A stretch of DNA of 64,000 nt from an uncultured Ruminococcus sp. (GTDB lineage Bacteria > Bacillota > Clostridia > Oscillospirales > Ruminococcaceae), in assembly GCA_900545345.1 (NCBI GenBank), contig UQYQ01000011.1, positions 4,543 to 68,542 on the forward strand, read 5' to 3'. The notes beneath the pieces are model-generated. The model was not told the origin of the DNA. It searched no databases and saw only the letters and a list, made by a program, of their open reading frames with translations. A program made the position numbers and the translations under genes. This document shows, piece by piece, positions 8,657 to 18,364 of this stretch; positions within the stretch are counted from its first letter, which is position 1; each line of letters begins with the position of its first letter.

Positions 8657-8711
8657 CTTAGTTTACACTTCCAATTCTGTAATTTTTTATTCGACATTAA
8701 TCGATAAGTTG

Positions 8712-8740
8712 ATTATAAAGTATTTTAACTCAATTTACAA
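8712..8740 (-). promoter_or_regulatory. SigA-type promoter of potABCD–prs
   Basis: On the minus strand TTGTAA (8740–8735) and TATAAT (8717–8712) are separated by exactly 17 bases, about 56 bases before the potA start. Confidence 0.75.
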
Positions 8741-8829
8741 TAGTTTTTTTGATATTTAGTTTATTTTTCAAAAAATTTAGAAATAGTATTTACAATTTGC
8801 ATTTTGGGATGAAAAATACCAAAAAAATA

Positions 8830-8858
8830 TTGCTATTTACATTAATATGGTATATAAT
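8830..8858 (+). promoter_or_regulatory. SigA-type promoter of the murD cluster
   Basis: TTGCTA (8830–8835) and TATAAT (8853–8858) are 17 bases apart, about 95 bases before the murD start and divergent from the pot promoter. Confidence 0.72.
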
Positions 8859-8952
8859 AAAATAGAATATTTATATCTATTTTTTTATACTTTCATGCTT
8901 CATAATGATTGTTTGAGTAAAAGACGGCATGTTATTAAGGGGAATATTGTTT

Positions 8953-10344
8953 ATGACAAAAGCAGAAATATTTTTTAATGAAATCAGTGATAAGCGAATA
9001 GCTTTTATCGGAACCGGTGTCAGCCACAATGATTTGATAAGGCTGTTTTTAAAGAAAGGTTATAACATAGTTATTTGTGACAAAAATAATTTAGAGGACA
9101 AAAACTCAGAGCTTTATAATGAGTTTAAGCAATCAGGAGCTGAATTTTCATTCGGTGATAATTATTTGGATGAGATTTTCAACTGTGATATAGTTTTCAG
9201 AACGCCGGGAATGTATTATAACGACGAAACGCTGACCAAAGCACGCAGACAAGGCGTTGTAATAACCAGCGAAATGGAAGTTTTCTTTGACCTTTGTCCC
9301 TGCAAAATCTATGCAGTAACCGGCTCGGACGGTAAATCAACTACGACGACTTTAGTATCTGAATTTTTCAAGGCTGACGGCAAAACTGTACATTTCGGCG
9401 GGAATATAGGAAAGCCTTTGTTATATCAAATTGAAAATATAAAGGAAGATGATGCGGCAGTGGTTGAGCTTTCAAGCTTTCAGCTGATTTCTATGAGAGA
9501 ATCACCATATGCCGCGGCAATAACAAATATCACACCTAATCATCTTAATGTTCATGGAACAATGAAAGAATACATTGATGCCAAGTGTAATATTTTGCTC
9601 CATCAGAATGCTTTTTCAAAAGCTGTTCTTAATATGGATAATGACGAAACAAGAAAGCTTTGCGATATTGTCAGAGGCAGACTTTCATATTTCAGCAGAA
9701 AAGGAGTTCCCGAAATCGGAACTTTCTTGAACGAAGAGGGTATGCTTTGTTATAATGACTATGGTAAAATAACCGAAGTAGTCCATATGAACGATATAAA
9801 AATTCCCGGAATTCACAATGTTGAAAACTTCTTAACAGCAATTGCATTGACTTGGGGTGATGTTTCAATTAACAGCATTGTTAAAACCGCTAAGGAATTC
9901 GGCGGAGTTGAGCATAGAATCGAGTTCGTTCGTGAGGTTGACGGTGTAAGATACTATAACGATTCAATAGCTTCAAGTCCGACCAGAGTAATGGCAGGAC
10001 TGAATTCATTCAATCAGAAAATCATTGTTATTGCAGGAGGATCTGATAAAGGTGTTCCTTTTGAACCTCTCGCTAAACCTATGAATGAAAAAGTTAAGGT
10101 TTTGATTTTGATGGGACAGACCGCCGAAAAGATAGAAAAGGCAGTTACTGAATGTGATGAATTCAAAACGAGCGGATTGAAAGTTATAAGAGTTAAGGAT
10201 ATGGAGGAGGCAGTTTTTACTGCAAAAGCCAATGCACAAAATGGTGATATAGTTTCGCTTTCTCCTGCCTGTGCGAGTTTTGATATGTATCCGATGTTTG
10301 AGGTCAGAGGAAGACATTTCAAGAGTATAGTGAATTCATTATAA
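8953..10344 (+). CDS. murD: UDP-N-acetylmuramoyl-L-alanine:D-glutamate ligase
   Basis: It adds D-glutamate to UDP-MurNAc-L-Ala in cytoplasmic peptidoglycan precursor synthesis. The Mur ligase ATP loop is GSDGKSTTT (about 124–132). It is followed by NIGKP, the central motif ELSSFQL with TNITPNHLNVHG, and the C-terminal EHRIEFV and NDSIASSP motifs that identify MurD. Length is 463 residues from ATG 8953, preceded by AAGGGG at 8937–8942; an upstream in-frame ATG at 8929 lacks a site. It heads a long plus-strand cluster that also contains murB. Confidence 0.95.
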   Translation: MTKAEIFFNEISDKRIAFIGTGVSHNDLIRLFLKKGYNIVICDKNNLEDKNSELYNEFKQSGAEFSFGDNYLDEIFNCDIVFRTPGMYYNDETLTKARRQGVVITSEMEVFFDLCPCKIYAVTGSDGKSTTTTLVSEFFKADGKTVHFGGNIGKPLLYQIENIKEDDAAVVELSSFQLISMRESPYAAAITNITPNHLNVHGTMKEYIDAKCNILLHQNAFSKAVLNMDNDETRKLCDIVRGRLSYFSRKGVPEIGTFLNEEGMLCYNDYGKITEVVHMNDIKIPGIHNVENFLTAIALTWGDVSINSIVKTAKEFGGVEHRIEFVREVDGVRYYNDSIASSPTRVMAGLNSFNQKIIVIAGGSDKGVPFEPLAKPMNEKVKVLILMGQTAEKIEKAVTECDEFKTSGLKVIRVKDMEEAVFTAKANAQNGDIVSLSPACASFDMYPMFEVRGRHFKSIVNSL

Positions 10345-10375
10345 TAAATACAAAAAATCAATGCAGGGAATTAAT

Positions 10376-11425
10376 ATGGAAAGAAAAGAAATTACTGAAA
10401 TATTATTTAAACTTACCAAACAAAACGGCGTTTCGGGTGATGAATTTTGTGCTTCACAAACAGCTGCCGAGATGCTGAAAAAATATACTGATGATGTCAC
10501 AGTTGATGATTTTGGGAATGTTATTGCCAATATCGGCAAGCGTGAAAAGGGAAAGCCTCATGTAATGCTTGACGCACATATAGATGAAATAGGCTTTATC
10601 GTGACATATATCACCGACGACGGTTTTTTAAAAATCTCAAACTGTGGCGGGATTGACAGGCGGCTGCTTTTGGCACAGCAGGTAGAGGTTTTGTGTTCAA
10701 ACGGGCAAAGATTGTTCGGCGTAATAACATCAACACCTCCGCATCTTGAAACAGATGATAAAAAAGTGCCTAAGTTAAGTGATGTTTTTGTTGATATAGG
10801 AATGTCAAAGGAAATTGCCCAAGAGAGTGTATCTCTCGGTGACAGGGTTATTATATCTAATAATCCGGCTGTTCTTTCAGGGGACAGGGTTACCTCAAAA
10901 TGTCTTGACGACAGAGCGGGGGTTGTTACACTTATTTGTGCGGTTGATATGCTGAAAAATGAGTTTGATGATTTGGATTGCTCTTTGTCTGTTGTTTTTT
11001 CTTCTCAGGAAGAAACAGGTGAACGAGGTGCTAAAACTGCTGCATATAAGGTGAATCCCGATATTGCAGTAGCTGTTGACGTTTCTTTTGCTAAAGTGCA
11101 GGGGGATACAAAAGACAGCTGTGGATTAATGGGAAAAGGGCCTATGATAGGGGTTTCATCATCACTTTCAAAGCATCTGTCCGATAAAATTATAAATATT
11201 GCGAAAGATAAAGCTATTCCGTATCAGATTGAAGTTATGGGCGGAACTACAGGTACAAATGCCGATGCTATAGGAGTGACAAGAAGCGGAGTTAAAACGG
11301 TAACAGTATCTATACCGCTTAAATATATGCATACACCGGTTGAAGTTATTTCAATATCTGATATAGAAAGCTCAGCCGAGCTGATTGCCGAGTATATAAG
11401 AAGCGGGGTGAAGTCTGATGTTTAA
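10376..11425 (+). CDS. M42 family metallo-aminopeptidase (first copy)
   Basis: This is a cytosolic di-metal aminopeptidase of the M42 (glutamyl aminopeptidase/endoglucanase-like) family. Visible ligands and catalytic residues are AHIDE (67–71), LDDR (177–180), QEET (211–214), the DVSFA aspartate (235) and the late MHTP histidine. Length is about 349 residues. ATG 10376 has AGGGA six bases upstream; an earlier in-frame ATG at 10361 overlaps that site. It overlaps the next gene, a paralogue, by eight bases. The peptide substrate is unknown. Confidence 0.88.
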   Translation: MERKEITEILFKLTKQNGVSGDEFCASQTAAEMLKKYTDDVTVDDFGNVIANIGKREKGKPHVMLDAHIDEIGFIVTYITDDGFLKISNCGGIDRRLLLAQQVEVLCSNGQRLFGVITSTPPHLETDDKKVPKLSDVFVDIGMSKEIAQESVSLGDRVIISNNPAVLSGDRVTSKCLDDRAGVVTLICAVDMLKNEFDDLDCSLSVVFSSQEETGERGAKTAAYKVNPDIAVAVDVSFAKVQGDTKDSCGLMGKGPMIGVSSSLSKHLSDKIINIAKDKAIPYQIEVMGGTTGTNADAIGVTRSGVKTVTVSIPLKYMHTPVEVISISDIESSAELIAEYIRSGVKSDV

Positions 11426-12437
11426 TAAGCTTCGTGATTTATGCCTGATTAACGGGTTATCAGGTGATGAAGACAAGGTCAGAGATTATATTATTTCTAA
11501 AATTTCAGATAAATGTGAATACTCAGTTGATAATTTAGGTAATATTATTGCTTTTAAAAAGGGTAAAAAGACTCCGAAAAATAAGATTTTGCTGTCTGCT
11601 CATATGGATGAGGTAGGATTGATTGTTAAATATATCAATGACGACGGAAGTTTGATGGTTGACAGCGTCGGCGGAGTAGACTGCAGGGTTGTTTTCGGCC
11701 GTCAGGTTTCAGTTGGTGAAAATGAAATGACAGGTGTTGTCGGAGGCGTTGCCATTCACAATCTTTCCGGTGAAGAAAGAGAAAAGGCTGTTTCAATTGA
11801 TAAGTTAACTGTTGATATAGGTGCTGAAAGCCGTGAAGAAGCTGAAAAGACAGTTGCTTTAGGAGATAGTATTTATTTTAAATCCGATTATATAGAATTC
11901 GGTGACGGTTTTATAAAATCAAAGGCTATTGATGACAGATTCGGCTGTGCTTTAATGCTTGAGCTTATTGAAAGTGAGCTTGAATATGACACTTATTTTT
12001 CATTTGTTGTTCAGGAAGAAATCGGACTTCGCGGTGCAAAGGTTGCATCATATACGGTGAATTCTGACTATGCAATTGTTTTAGAGGCTACAACTGCTGC
12101 GGATATTCCGCTTGCCGATGGTGAAAAGTCTGTTTGTAAATGCAAAAGCGGACCTGTTATATCTTTTATGGACCGTTCAACTATATACAATAAAGAGCTT
12201 TATAATTTGGCATTTGACTTGGCTAAGTCTAATAATATACCATGTCAGACCAAGACAATGATAGCCGGTGGGAATGATGCAGGAGCTATTCATATTTCAA
12301 GGGGCGGAGTGAAAACTATGGCAGTTTCAATTCCGTGCAGATATATACATTCACCGTCTTGTGTTGCCGGTAAGGATGATATGATAAACGCATTAAAGCT
12401 TGTGAAATTAGTTTTGAATGACATTTATAATAAATAG
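11418..12437 (+). CDS. M42 family metallo-aminopeptidase (second copy)
   Basis: This paralogue of the preceding gene has 339 residues. It keeps AHMDE near residue 62, IDDRFG, QEEIGLRGA, the LEATTA acidic position and YIHSP near the C-terminus, so its metal site looks intact. GGGGTGA just before the start lies inside the upstream gene, which it overlaps by eight bases, indicating coupled translation. M42 peptidases form large homo- or hetero-oligomeric shells, so the two subunits may co-assemble; that is inference. Confidence 0.88.
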   Translation: MFNKLRDLCLINGLSGDEDKVRDYIISKISDKCEYSVDNLGNIIAFKKGKKTPKNKILLSAHMDEVGLIVKYINDDGSLMVDSVGGVDCRVVFGRQVSVGENEMTGVVGGVAIHNLSGEEREKAVSIDKLTVDIGAESREEAEKTVALGDSIYFKSDYIEFGDGFIKSKAIDDRFGCALMLELIESELEYDTYFSFVVQEEIGLRGAKVASYTVNSDYAIVLEATTAADIPLADGEKSVCKCKSGPVISFMDRSTIYNKELYNLAFDLAKSNNIPCQTKTMIAGGNDAGAIHISRGGVKTMAVSIPCRYIHSPSCVAGKDDMINALKLVKLVLNDIYNK

Positions 12438-12485
12438 CTGAGCAGAATTTTAAAAATTAAGGATTTGAGGAGTTAAATCACATTA

Positions 12486-13271
12486 ATGATAACAGAAACT
12501 CATGACATAACCAAAGAGATTTTAAGTTTTCTTGAAAAAAATCATTATACAAGACGGATAAAATCACATTTTTCGGCTTATGGCGTAAGCTATGAATTTT
12601 GTAAGTTCTATTTTATTCGTGAGAGTGAAAATGCTGACAACGATGCTGTAATTTCAATTTTTAATTCTTCAATGATTTTATCTGTTTTTAAAGGACGTGA
12701 ACTTTCAAGTGAAGAAATTTCTGAAATTTCAACTTTGATTTTTATGACAAAGCCAATTACAGTTGAAATGGACTTGAAATATTCAATAAGACTTAAAAAA
12801 TTAATTTGTAATAATTATAATATCTTTGAAAGAACAATGTTCAGATTTGTTTGTAAAAATTATATTCCAAATCTTGATGTTAATGAAAAGCCCCGTCTTG
12901 ACGATGTTTATAATATTTTGTCGACAAGCTTTCCTGCGATAAGGAATTCATATTCACTGTGGCTGACCGATACATCACACAGGATAAGAAAGGGACTTTC
13001 ACAGAGTTTTACCTTAGAAAATTGTTCTTCTGCGACAGTTCAGTATATAATCGACGGTGTTGCCTTTGTCGGTCATGTTGCCACAATACCAAGCGAGAGA
13101 GGCAAACATCATGCAAGAGAGCTTTTATATTGGCTTGGTGAAAGACTCAATGATGACGGATTGATTGTTGAACTTTACGCAAGAAGCTACAATGTCAGCT
13201 ACTATAATGAAATAGGTTTTATCCCAATTTATGACGACATAGTTTTAGAAAGGAAAAACATAGATGAATAA
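12486..13271 (+). CDS. GNAT family N-acetyltransferase-like protein
   Basis: The C-terminal half carries the GNAT core: a beta strand VAFVGHVATIPSERGKHHAREL, where the acetyl-CoA loop normally lies, then LIVELYARSYNVSYYNEIGF. The N-terminal 130 residues are not recognisable. The substrate is unknown. GAGGAG lies about 13 bases before ATG 12486, and the gene overlaps the next one by eight bases, so it is translated with it. Confidence 0.72.
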   Translation: MITETHDITKEILSFLEKNHYTRRIKSHFSAYGVSYEFCKFYFIRESENADNDAVISIFNSSMILSVFKGRELSSEEISEISTLIFMTKPITVEMDLKYSIRLKKLICNNYNIFERTMFRFVCKNYIPNLDVNEKPRLDDVYNILSTSFPAIRNSYSLWLTDTSHRIRKGLSQSFTLENCSSATVQYIIDGVAFVGHVATIPSERGKHHARELLYWLGERLNDDGLIVELYARSYNVSYYNEIGFIPIYDDIVLERKNIDE

Positions 13272-14535
13272 TTCATTTTTTGATATAGATGAAAAGCTTT
13301 TGACTTTGGTGAAAGAAGCAGAAGCCGAGTGTGAAGATATATTTAAAGATTTCAGTGAGGTTGCTGACTATAACGGTCGGAAAGTTTTAAAAGCATTTAT
13401 TGATAACCGAGTTTCGGAGAGCTGTTTAAAAGGCACTACCGGTTATGGATACGGAGATTTGGGACGGGATACTATCGATAAGGTTTTTGCTCAGGCTTTG
13501 GGCGGTGAAGACGCTTTAGTCCGCCACACTTTTGTTAACGGAACTCATGCTCTTTCAACAGCATTGTTTGGTGTGCTCAGAGCTGGGGATACGATGGTTT
13601 CTGTCACAGGTAAGCCGTATGACACTTTAGAAGAAGTTATCGGAATCCGCAACACTGTGGGAAGCGGGTCGCTGGTTGATTTCGGTGTGATTTATAATCA
13701 GGTTGACTTGCTTGAGGACGGAACACCTGACTTTTCTGCAATTGCCGATAAGGCAAAATGTGCAAAGGTCATATATGTACAGAGATCAAGAGGATATTCA
13801 CTTCGTCCGTCATTGTGTATTGATGTGATTGAAAAGATTGTGAATTGTGCAAAATCAGCAAATGAAAATGTAATTGTTATGGTTGATAACTGTTATGGTG
13901 AATTTGTTGAGAAGCGTGAGCCTCTTGATGTCGGGGCTGATTTGATTATAGGCTCTTTGATAAAAAATCCCGGCGGCGGTATTTGTTCAACAGGCGGTTA
14001 CATAGCAGGAAGGGCAGACTTAGTGGAAAAATGTTCGGACAGACTGACTTGTATTGGTATGGGAAAAGAGGTTGGCTGCTCTTTGAATCAAAACAGGGAA
14101 ATTCTATTAGGCTTTTTCATGGCACCTCAGGTTGTTGAATCAGCTCTTAAAACATCAGCATTTGCCTGCAGGTTCTATGAAAAATTAGGCTATAAAACCT
14201 TGCCTGAAAGCTGTGAAAAGAGAACGGATATAATAGCTTCGATTTTGCTTGAAAACGAGCAGAATTTGGTTGCTTTTTGTCAGGGAATTCAAATGGGTTC
14301 ACCTGTTGACAGCTTTGCAGTACCTGAGGCTTGGGATATGCCGGGTTATGACAGTAAGGTTATAATGGCAGCAGGTGCTTTTACAATGGGAGCTTCTATT
14401 GAGCTTTCAGCTGACGCACCAATAAGAGAGCCCTTTGCCGTATGGCTTCAAGGCGGCATAACATATCCTACAGGAAAACAGGGTGTAATAATGGCAGCAC
14501 AGAAAATGCTTGATAAGGGTTTAATAAATTTATAA
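13264..14535 (+). CDS. Methionine gamma-lyase family (YnbB/aluminium-resistance type) PLP protein
   Basis: This fold-type I PLP enzyme has 423 residues. The predicted PLP lysine is K234 in GSLIKNPGGG and the cofactor aspartate is in VDNCYGEF (about 208). The N-terminal TTGYGYGDLGRD motif is typical of the family annotated as methionine gamma-lyase family or aluminium resistance protein. The physiological substrate is uncertain. AAAGGA precedes ATG 13264 inside the end of the GNAT gene. Confidence 0.85.
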   Translation: MNNSFFDIDEKLLTLVKEAEAECEDIFKDFSEVADYNGRKVLKAFIDNRVSESCLKGTTGYGYGDLGRDTIDKVFAQALGGEDALVRHTFVNGTHALSTALFGVLRAGDTMVSVTGKPYDTLEEVIGIRNTVGSGSLVDFGVIYNQVDLLEDGTPDFSAIADKAKCAKVIYVQRSRGYSLRPSLCIDVIEKIVNCAKSANENVIVMVDNCYGEFVEKREPLDVGADLIIGSLIKNPGGGICSTGGYIAGRADLVEKCSDRLTCIGMGKEVGCSLNQNREILLGFFMAPQVVESALKTSAFACRFYEKLGYKTLPESCEKRTDIIASILLENEQNLVAFCQGIQMGSPVDSFAVPEAWDMPGYDSKVIMAAGAFTMGASIELSADAPIREPFAVWLQGGITYPTGKQGVIMAAQKMLDKGLINL

Positions 14536-14552
14536 TATTAAGGTGGTATAAT

Positions 14553-15512
14553 ATGAGTGAGGTATATACAGTTCCCCTAAAGTATATAATTGATGAGTTT
14601 AAATTAGAGGTAATTAATGCACCTGAAAATTTAGACGATATATTAATTTCAGACAATGATTTGAACAGACCCGGTCTGCAGTTAAAAGGCTTCTATGAAT
14701 ATTTTAATTCAGAGCGTATTCAGGTATGCGGAAATATGGAATTTGCTTTTTTAGGTTCGATTTCTTCTGAGAAAAGAAGAAATACTGTAAGAAGGCTTTT
14801 TGAAACAAAAATTCCGGCTCTTGTTGTTGCAAGAGGTCATGAAGTTTTTCCTGAAGTTGTTGAAGAGGCTCAAAAATACGGTATTCCTCTTTTAAGAACG
14901 GAAGAAAGTACAACCAGCTTTATAGCAGCTTTAATTGGTTTTTTAAACCTTCATCTGGCGCCGAGAATTACCCGTCACGGAGTTTTAATTGAAGTTTACG
15001 GCGAGGGAGTTTTAATTGTCGGTGAGAGCGGAGTAGGTAAAAGTGAAACTGCTATAGAACTTGTTAAAAGAGGACACAGACTTGTCGCTGACGATGCTGT
15101 TGAAATTAGAAAGGTATCCAACAAGAGTTTGGTTGGTTCATCACCGGACAATATCAGGCATTTTCTCGAACTGAGGGGCGTCGGTATAATTAATACGAGA
15201 AGATTGTTCGGTATGGGTGCTGTTAAGGTTACCGAAAAAATAGATTTGGTTGTTGAGCTTGAGGTTTGGGACCCTACTAAGGTTTATGACCGTATGGGTG
15301 TGGATAACGAATATACAACTATTTTCGGTATAAAAATACCTAGCCTTACTATTCCGATTAAGCCGGGAAGAAATTTGGCAATTATTCTTGAAGTTGCGGC
15401 AATGAATAACCGTCAGAAAAAGATGGGATATAACGCTGCACAGGAACTTTTGGATAACCTCGGTTTAGAGGTTGATAAAAAAGATACGGTTAAAAATTGG
15501 GATACTCTATAA
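14553..15512 (+). CDS. hprK: HPr kinase/phosphorylase
   Basis: This bifunctional enzyme phosphorylates and dephosphorylates HPr on a serine, controlling carbon catabolite repression through CcpA. It has the N-terminal domain, H141 (ITRHGVLIEVYGEG), P-loop GESGVGKS (157–164), DDAVEIR and the family signature LELRGVGIINTR (206–217). Length (319) is normal. AAGGTGG lies six bases before ATG 14553. It follows the PLP gene by 17 bases. No HPr gene is visible in the window. Confidence 0.95.
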   Translation: MSEVYTVPLKYIIDEFKLEVINAPENLDDILISDNDLNRPGLQLKGFYEYFNSERIQVCGNMEFAFLGSISSEKRRNTVRRLFETKIPALVVARGHEVFPEVVEEAQKYGIPLLRTEESTTSFIAALIGFLNLHLAPRITRHGVLIEVYGEGVLIVGESGVGKSETAIELVKRGHRLVADDAVEIRKVSNKSLVGSSPDNIRHFLELRGVGIINTRRLFGMGAVKVTEKIDLVVELEVWDPTKVYDRMGVDNEYTTIFGIKIPSLTIPIKPGRNLAIILEVAAMNNRQKKMGYNAAQELLDNLGLEVDKKDTVKNWDTL

Positions 15513-15541
15513 AAAATAATAAACGGAGATTAGACATATAT

Positions 15542-16264
15542 ATGAAATATGAAGTGGATTTACACACACATACTTTGGCTTCATCTCATGCGTACTCAAC
15601 AATTATTGAAAATTGTAAGTCAGCTTCGCAAAAGGGACTTAAAGCAATAGCAATGACAGATCATGCACCAATGGAGCTTGATTCACCGCACATATGGCAC
15701 TTTGAAAACCTTGATATACTTCCGCCGAAAATTGAAGGTGTAAGAGTATTAAAGGGTGTTGAAGCCAATATATGCAATGCTGACGGTGAATTAGATATAA
15801 ACGAGCCTCTTTTAAAAAAGCTGGAATGGGTAACAGCATCTTTTCACAAACCTGTGTTTTTTCCTGAAAACGGACAGCAGTTATATGATATTTATAAAAA
15901 GGCGTGTCAGAACATTTATATTGATATGATTGGTCACCCGACAGCAGGTGATATAGAGTACGATGCTGAAAAGCTTGTAAAGCTATTTAAAGAATATGAC
16001 AAATTGGTTGAATTTAATGAGGCTTCTCTTGCTGCAGGAAGAAGTAAAAAGCAAAAGCTTGTTGATATCATTAAGGCATGTAAAAAATATCAAGTGCCTG
16101 CTGCTGTGGATTCTGATGCACATTTCTGTGACAGAATCGGGGATATTATGAATGTTGAGAGCTTATTGAAGGAACTCGATTTTCCGCAGGAGCTGATTGT
16201 CAACAGTGATTATGAAAGACTTAAAGAAAGACTTAAAAATAAAAGGCCGTGGATAAGGTTTTAA
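15542..16264 (+). CDS. PHP domain phosphatase (YcdX-like)
   Basis: This metal-dependent hydrolase of the PHP family has DLHTHTLASSHA at the N-terminus, MTDHAP near residue 40, GHPTAGD and a late DSDAHFCDRIG, which together give the usual trinuclear metal ligands. The substrate is not known. The start is placed at ATG 15542 (MKYEVDLHTHT) with GGAG at 15525–15528; the longer reading overlapping hprK from 15497 adds an unconserved leader. Confidence 0.85.
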   Translation: MKYEVDLHTHTLASSHAYSTIIENCKSASQKGLKAIAMTDHAPMELDSPHIWHFENLDILPPKIEGVRVLKGVEANICNADGELDINEPLLKKLEWVTASFHKPVFFPENGQQLYDIYKKACQNIYIDMIGHPTAGDIEYDAEKLVKLFKEYDKLVEFNEASLAAGRSKKQKLVDIIKACKKYQVPAAVDSDAHFCDRIGDIMNVESLLKELDFPQELIVNSDYERLKERLKNKRPWIRF

Positions 16265-16290
16265 AAATAAATATATCCGGGGGAAAACTT

Positions 16291-17220
16291 ATGAAAGATG
16301 ACAATGTTATAAAAGTAATACAAAAAGCCGAAGAATACGGCTGTGAGGTTTTAAAAGATGAGCCTTTACGCAATCATACAACATTTAAAATCGGCGGCCC
16401 GTGCAAAGCTTTTATATCTGTTAACAGCAGTGAAAGCTTAAAGGAGTTAATAAAAACTGCCGATGAAGAAAAATATCCTTATTTCATTTTAGGAAGAGGC
16501 TCTAACTTGCTTTTTGACGACAGAGGCTTCAACGGAATTGTATTTCATTTAGGTTCTGATTTTTCAAATATAGAATTAATTGATGAAACGACAATTCAGG
16601 CAGACGCAGGCTGTTCGCTTATGAATGTTTGCAGATTTGCATATGAAAACGGACTGGGCGGTCTTGAATTTGCTTTCGGTATTCCTGGTTCGGTCGGAGG
16701 AGCAGTTTATATGAATGCCGGAGCATACGGCGGAGAGATAAAAGATGTTTTAGCTTCTGCCAAAGCATTTGACAAACAGAGGATTAAAGAATTTAATACA
16801 AAAGAAATGGACTTATCATACAGGCACAGCATATTTCAGGAGAACGGTTTTGTTATTACCAAAGCTGTTTTTAAACTGGTGAAAAAAGATAAGGAAGAAA
16901 TAAGAGCTTTAATGGATGATTATTTAAGCCGCCGTAAGGAAAAGCAGCCTCTTGAATTTGCAAACGGAGGTTCTACATTTAAACGGCCTGAGGGACAATT
17001 TGCAGGCAAGTTAATTCAGGACAGCGGACTTCGGGGTTACAGCGTCGGTGATGCTCAGGTTTCTCAAAAGCACTGCGGCTTTGTTATTAATAAAGGCAAT
17101 GCAACTTATAAAGATGTTACGGAACTAATAAAAAAAGTACAGGAGATTGTCAAAGAAAAAACCGGATTTTTCTTACAATGCGAAGTAGAAACCGTTAAAT
17201 ACAATGAAGAAATAAAATAG
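16291..17220 (+). CDS. murB: UDP-N-acetylenolpyruvoylglucosamine reductase
   Basis: This FAD-dependent enzyme makes UDP-MurNAc, the second step of peptidoglycan synthesis. Family motifs are NHTTFKIGGP, LGRGSNLLF, GIPGSVGGAVYMNAGAYGGE, SYRHSIF and the catalytic serine region NGGSTFKRP, as in the type II (Gram-positive) enzymes. Length is about 309 residues from ATG 16291, which follows GGGGG by seven bases; an upstream start at 16249 would overlap the PHP gene. Confidence 0.95.
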   Translation: MKDDNVIKVIQKAEEYGCEVLKDEPLRNHTTFKIGGPCKAFISVNSSESLKELIKTADEEKYPYFILGRGSNLLFDDRGFNGIVFHLGSDFSNIELIDETTIQADAGCSLMNVCRFAYENGLGGLEFAFGIPGSVGGAVYMNAGAYGGEIKDVLASAKAFDKQRIKEFNTKEMDLSYRHSIFQENGFVITKAVFKLVKKDKEEIRALMDDYLSRRKEKQPLEFANGGSTFKRPEGQFAGKLIQDSGLRGYSVGDAQVSQKHCGFVINKGNATYKDVTELIKKVQEIVKEKTGFFLQCEVETVKYNEEIK

Positions 17221-17275
17221 AGATTTTTTGTTTTTAAAATTACGGATTAAGTAATTTTTGAAAGGATGATATATA

Positions 17276-18151
17276 TTGAGTGATATGCAGTTTGTTATTG
17301 TAACAGGTGTATCAGGTTCGGGAAAATCCACAGTAGTAAATGTTTTAGAGGATATGGGATATTACTGCATTGATAATATGCCGCCTGAGCTTATTTCAAA
17401 GTTTGCGGATATAACAACAGGTACAAGTGCAAGTATGATTGAAAAAGTGGCGTTTGTTACAGATATAAGAGGCGGTAATTTTTTCAGTCATCTTTATGAT
17501 ACAATTAAAGAACTTCAGAAAGAGCATATGAACCTAAAGGTTTTGTTTTTAGATGCCAGCGATGAAGTAATAATAAGGCGTTATAAAGAAACCAGAAGAA
17601 AACACCCTCTTGATGCGCAGATGAAAGGTAATATAACAAAAGCTATTCAGGTTGAGCGTGATATGCTTGCTAATGTAAAAGGAATTTCCGATTATTTCAT
17701 AGATTCATCATTTCTTTCTGCAAATCAGCTTAAAGAAAAGGTTAAAAATATGTTTTTGTCAGATGATGATGAGTTTATGCAGATTGATATAACATCTTTC
17801 GGCTTTAAGTACGGACCTATGAGAGAAGCTGATTTGGTTTTTGATGTGAGATGTCTGCCGAATCCTTATTATATTGATGAGCTTCGTCCTAAGACAGGTC
17901 TTTGTACTGAAGTTTCCGGATATGTGATGAAGTTTGAGCAGTCAGTTAAGCTGAAAGAAAAGCTTGAAGACTTAATGGACTTTTTAATACCGCTTTATAA
18001 GAAAGAAGGTAAAAGTCAGCTTATAATTGCTTTTGGATGTACCGGCGGAAAACACAGAAGTGTTACATTTGCTGAAAATATGATGAAATATCTATCAGAA
18101 AATCATCACAAAGTAAGAGTTTCACATCGAGATATTAACAAATACACATAA
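17276..18151 (+). CDS. rapZ: RNase adapter/nucleotide-binding protein RapZ (YvcJ)
   Basis: This P-loop protein shows Walker A GVSGSGKST (11–19), YYCIDNMPPEL, DARDxx-like DASDEVIIRR and the C-terminal GCTGGKHRSV motif of the YvcJ/RapZ family. In Bacillus the homologue binds and hydrolyses nucleotide and affects competence; in E. coli RapZ controls GlmS via small RNAs. The start is TTG 17276 with AAAGGA nine bases upstream; the next ATG (17285) is too far away. In many Firmicutes mgfK (yvcK) lies between rapZ and whiA, but here it does not. Confidence 0.94.
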   Translation: MSDMQFVIVTGVSGSGKSTVVNVLEDMGYYCIDNMPPELISKFADITTGTSASMIEKVAFVTDIRGGNFFSHLYDTIKELQKEHMNLKVLFLDASDEVIIRRYKETRRKHPLDAQMKGNITKAIQVERDMLANVKGISDYFIDSSFLSANQLKEKVKNMFLSDDDEFMQIDITSFGFKYGPMREADLVFDVRCLPNPYYIDELRPKTGLCTEVSGYVMKFEQSVKLKEKLEDLMDFLIPLYKKEGKSQLIIAFGCTGGKHRSVTFAENMMKYLSENHHKVRVSHRDINKYT

Positions 18152-18174
18152 TAGTATAAAAGCTTAAGTGAGAG

Positions 18175-18201
18175 ATTAACGAAAACAAAAGCGTTAATTT
18201 T
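18175..18201 (+). terminator. Weak terminator-like hairpin after rapZ
   Basis: The arms ATTAACG (18175–18181) and CGTTAAT (18192–18198) are perfectly complementary and are followed by a short T stretch. The stem is AT-rich, so its strength is doubtful. Confidence 0.4.
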
Positions 18202-18265
18202 GCTATTGTATATAAATTAAAATCATATAAAGGTTTGCATTTTTTTTAATAAGGTGCGGTGATTA

Positions 18266-18364
18266 GCGTGAAAAATACTTTTTCACGCACGTTTTGAGCC
18301 TTTGCCGCAAAAGGCATTGCGGCAATTCCGTTGCAGGAACCGACTCAAATTCCGTAGGAAGGAT
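18266..18364 (+). repeat. Structured intergenic element, copy A, upstream of whiA
   Basis: This roughly 100-nt element is shared with 29113–29214 and, on the minus strand, 42265–42169. It starts with a 10-bp hairpin (GCGTGAAAAA / TTTTTCACGC, 3-base loop). A branched fold follows: long-range arms TTTGAG (18293–18298) and CTCAAA (18344–18349) enclose a 9-bp hairpin (TTGCCGCAA 18302–18310 / TTGCGGCAA 18317–18325) and a small TTCC/GGAA hairpin. It ends just before a separate 8-bp hairpin (GCCTTTGC 18366–18373 / GCAAAGGC 18377–18384) that abuts the whiA start region. No convincing promoter lies directly before it. Confidence 0.8.

Noticed and set aside
18266..18288. 5' hairpin of the element as an intrinsic terminator
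   Set aside because: The T-run lies inside the stem and no T-tract follows the hairpin, so it does not fit a terminator.
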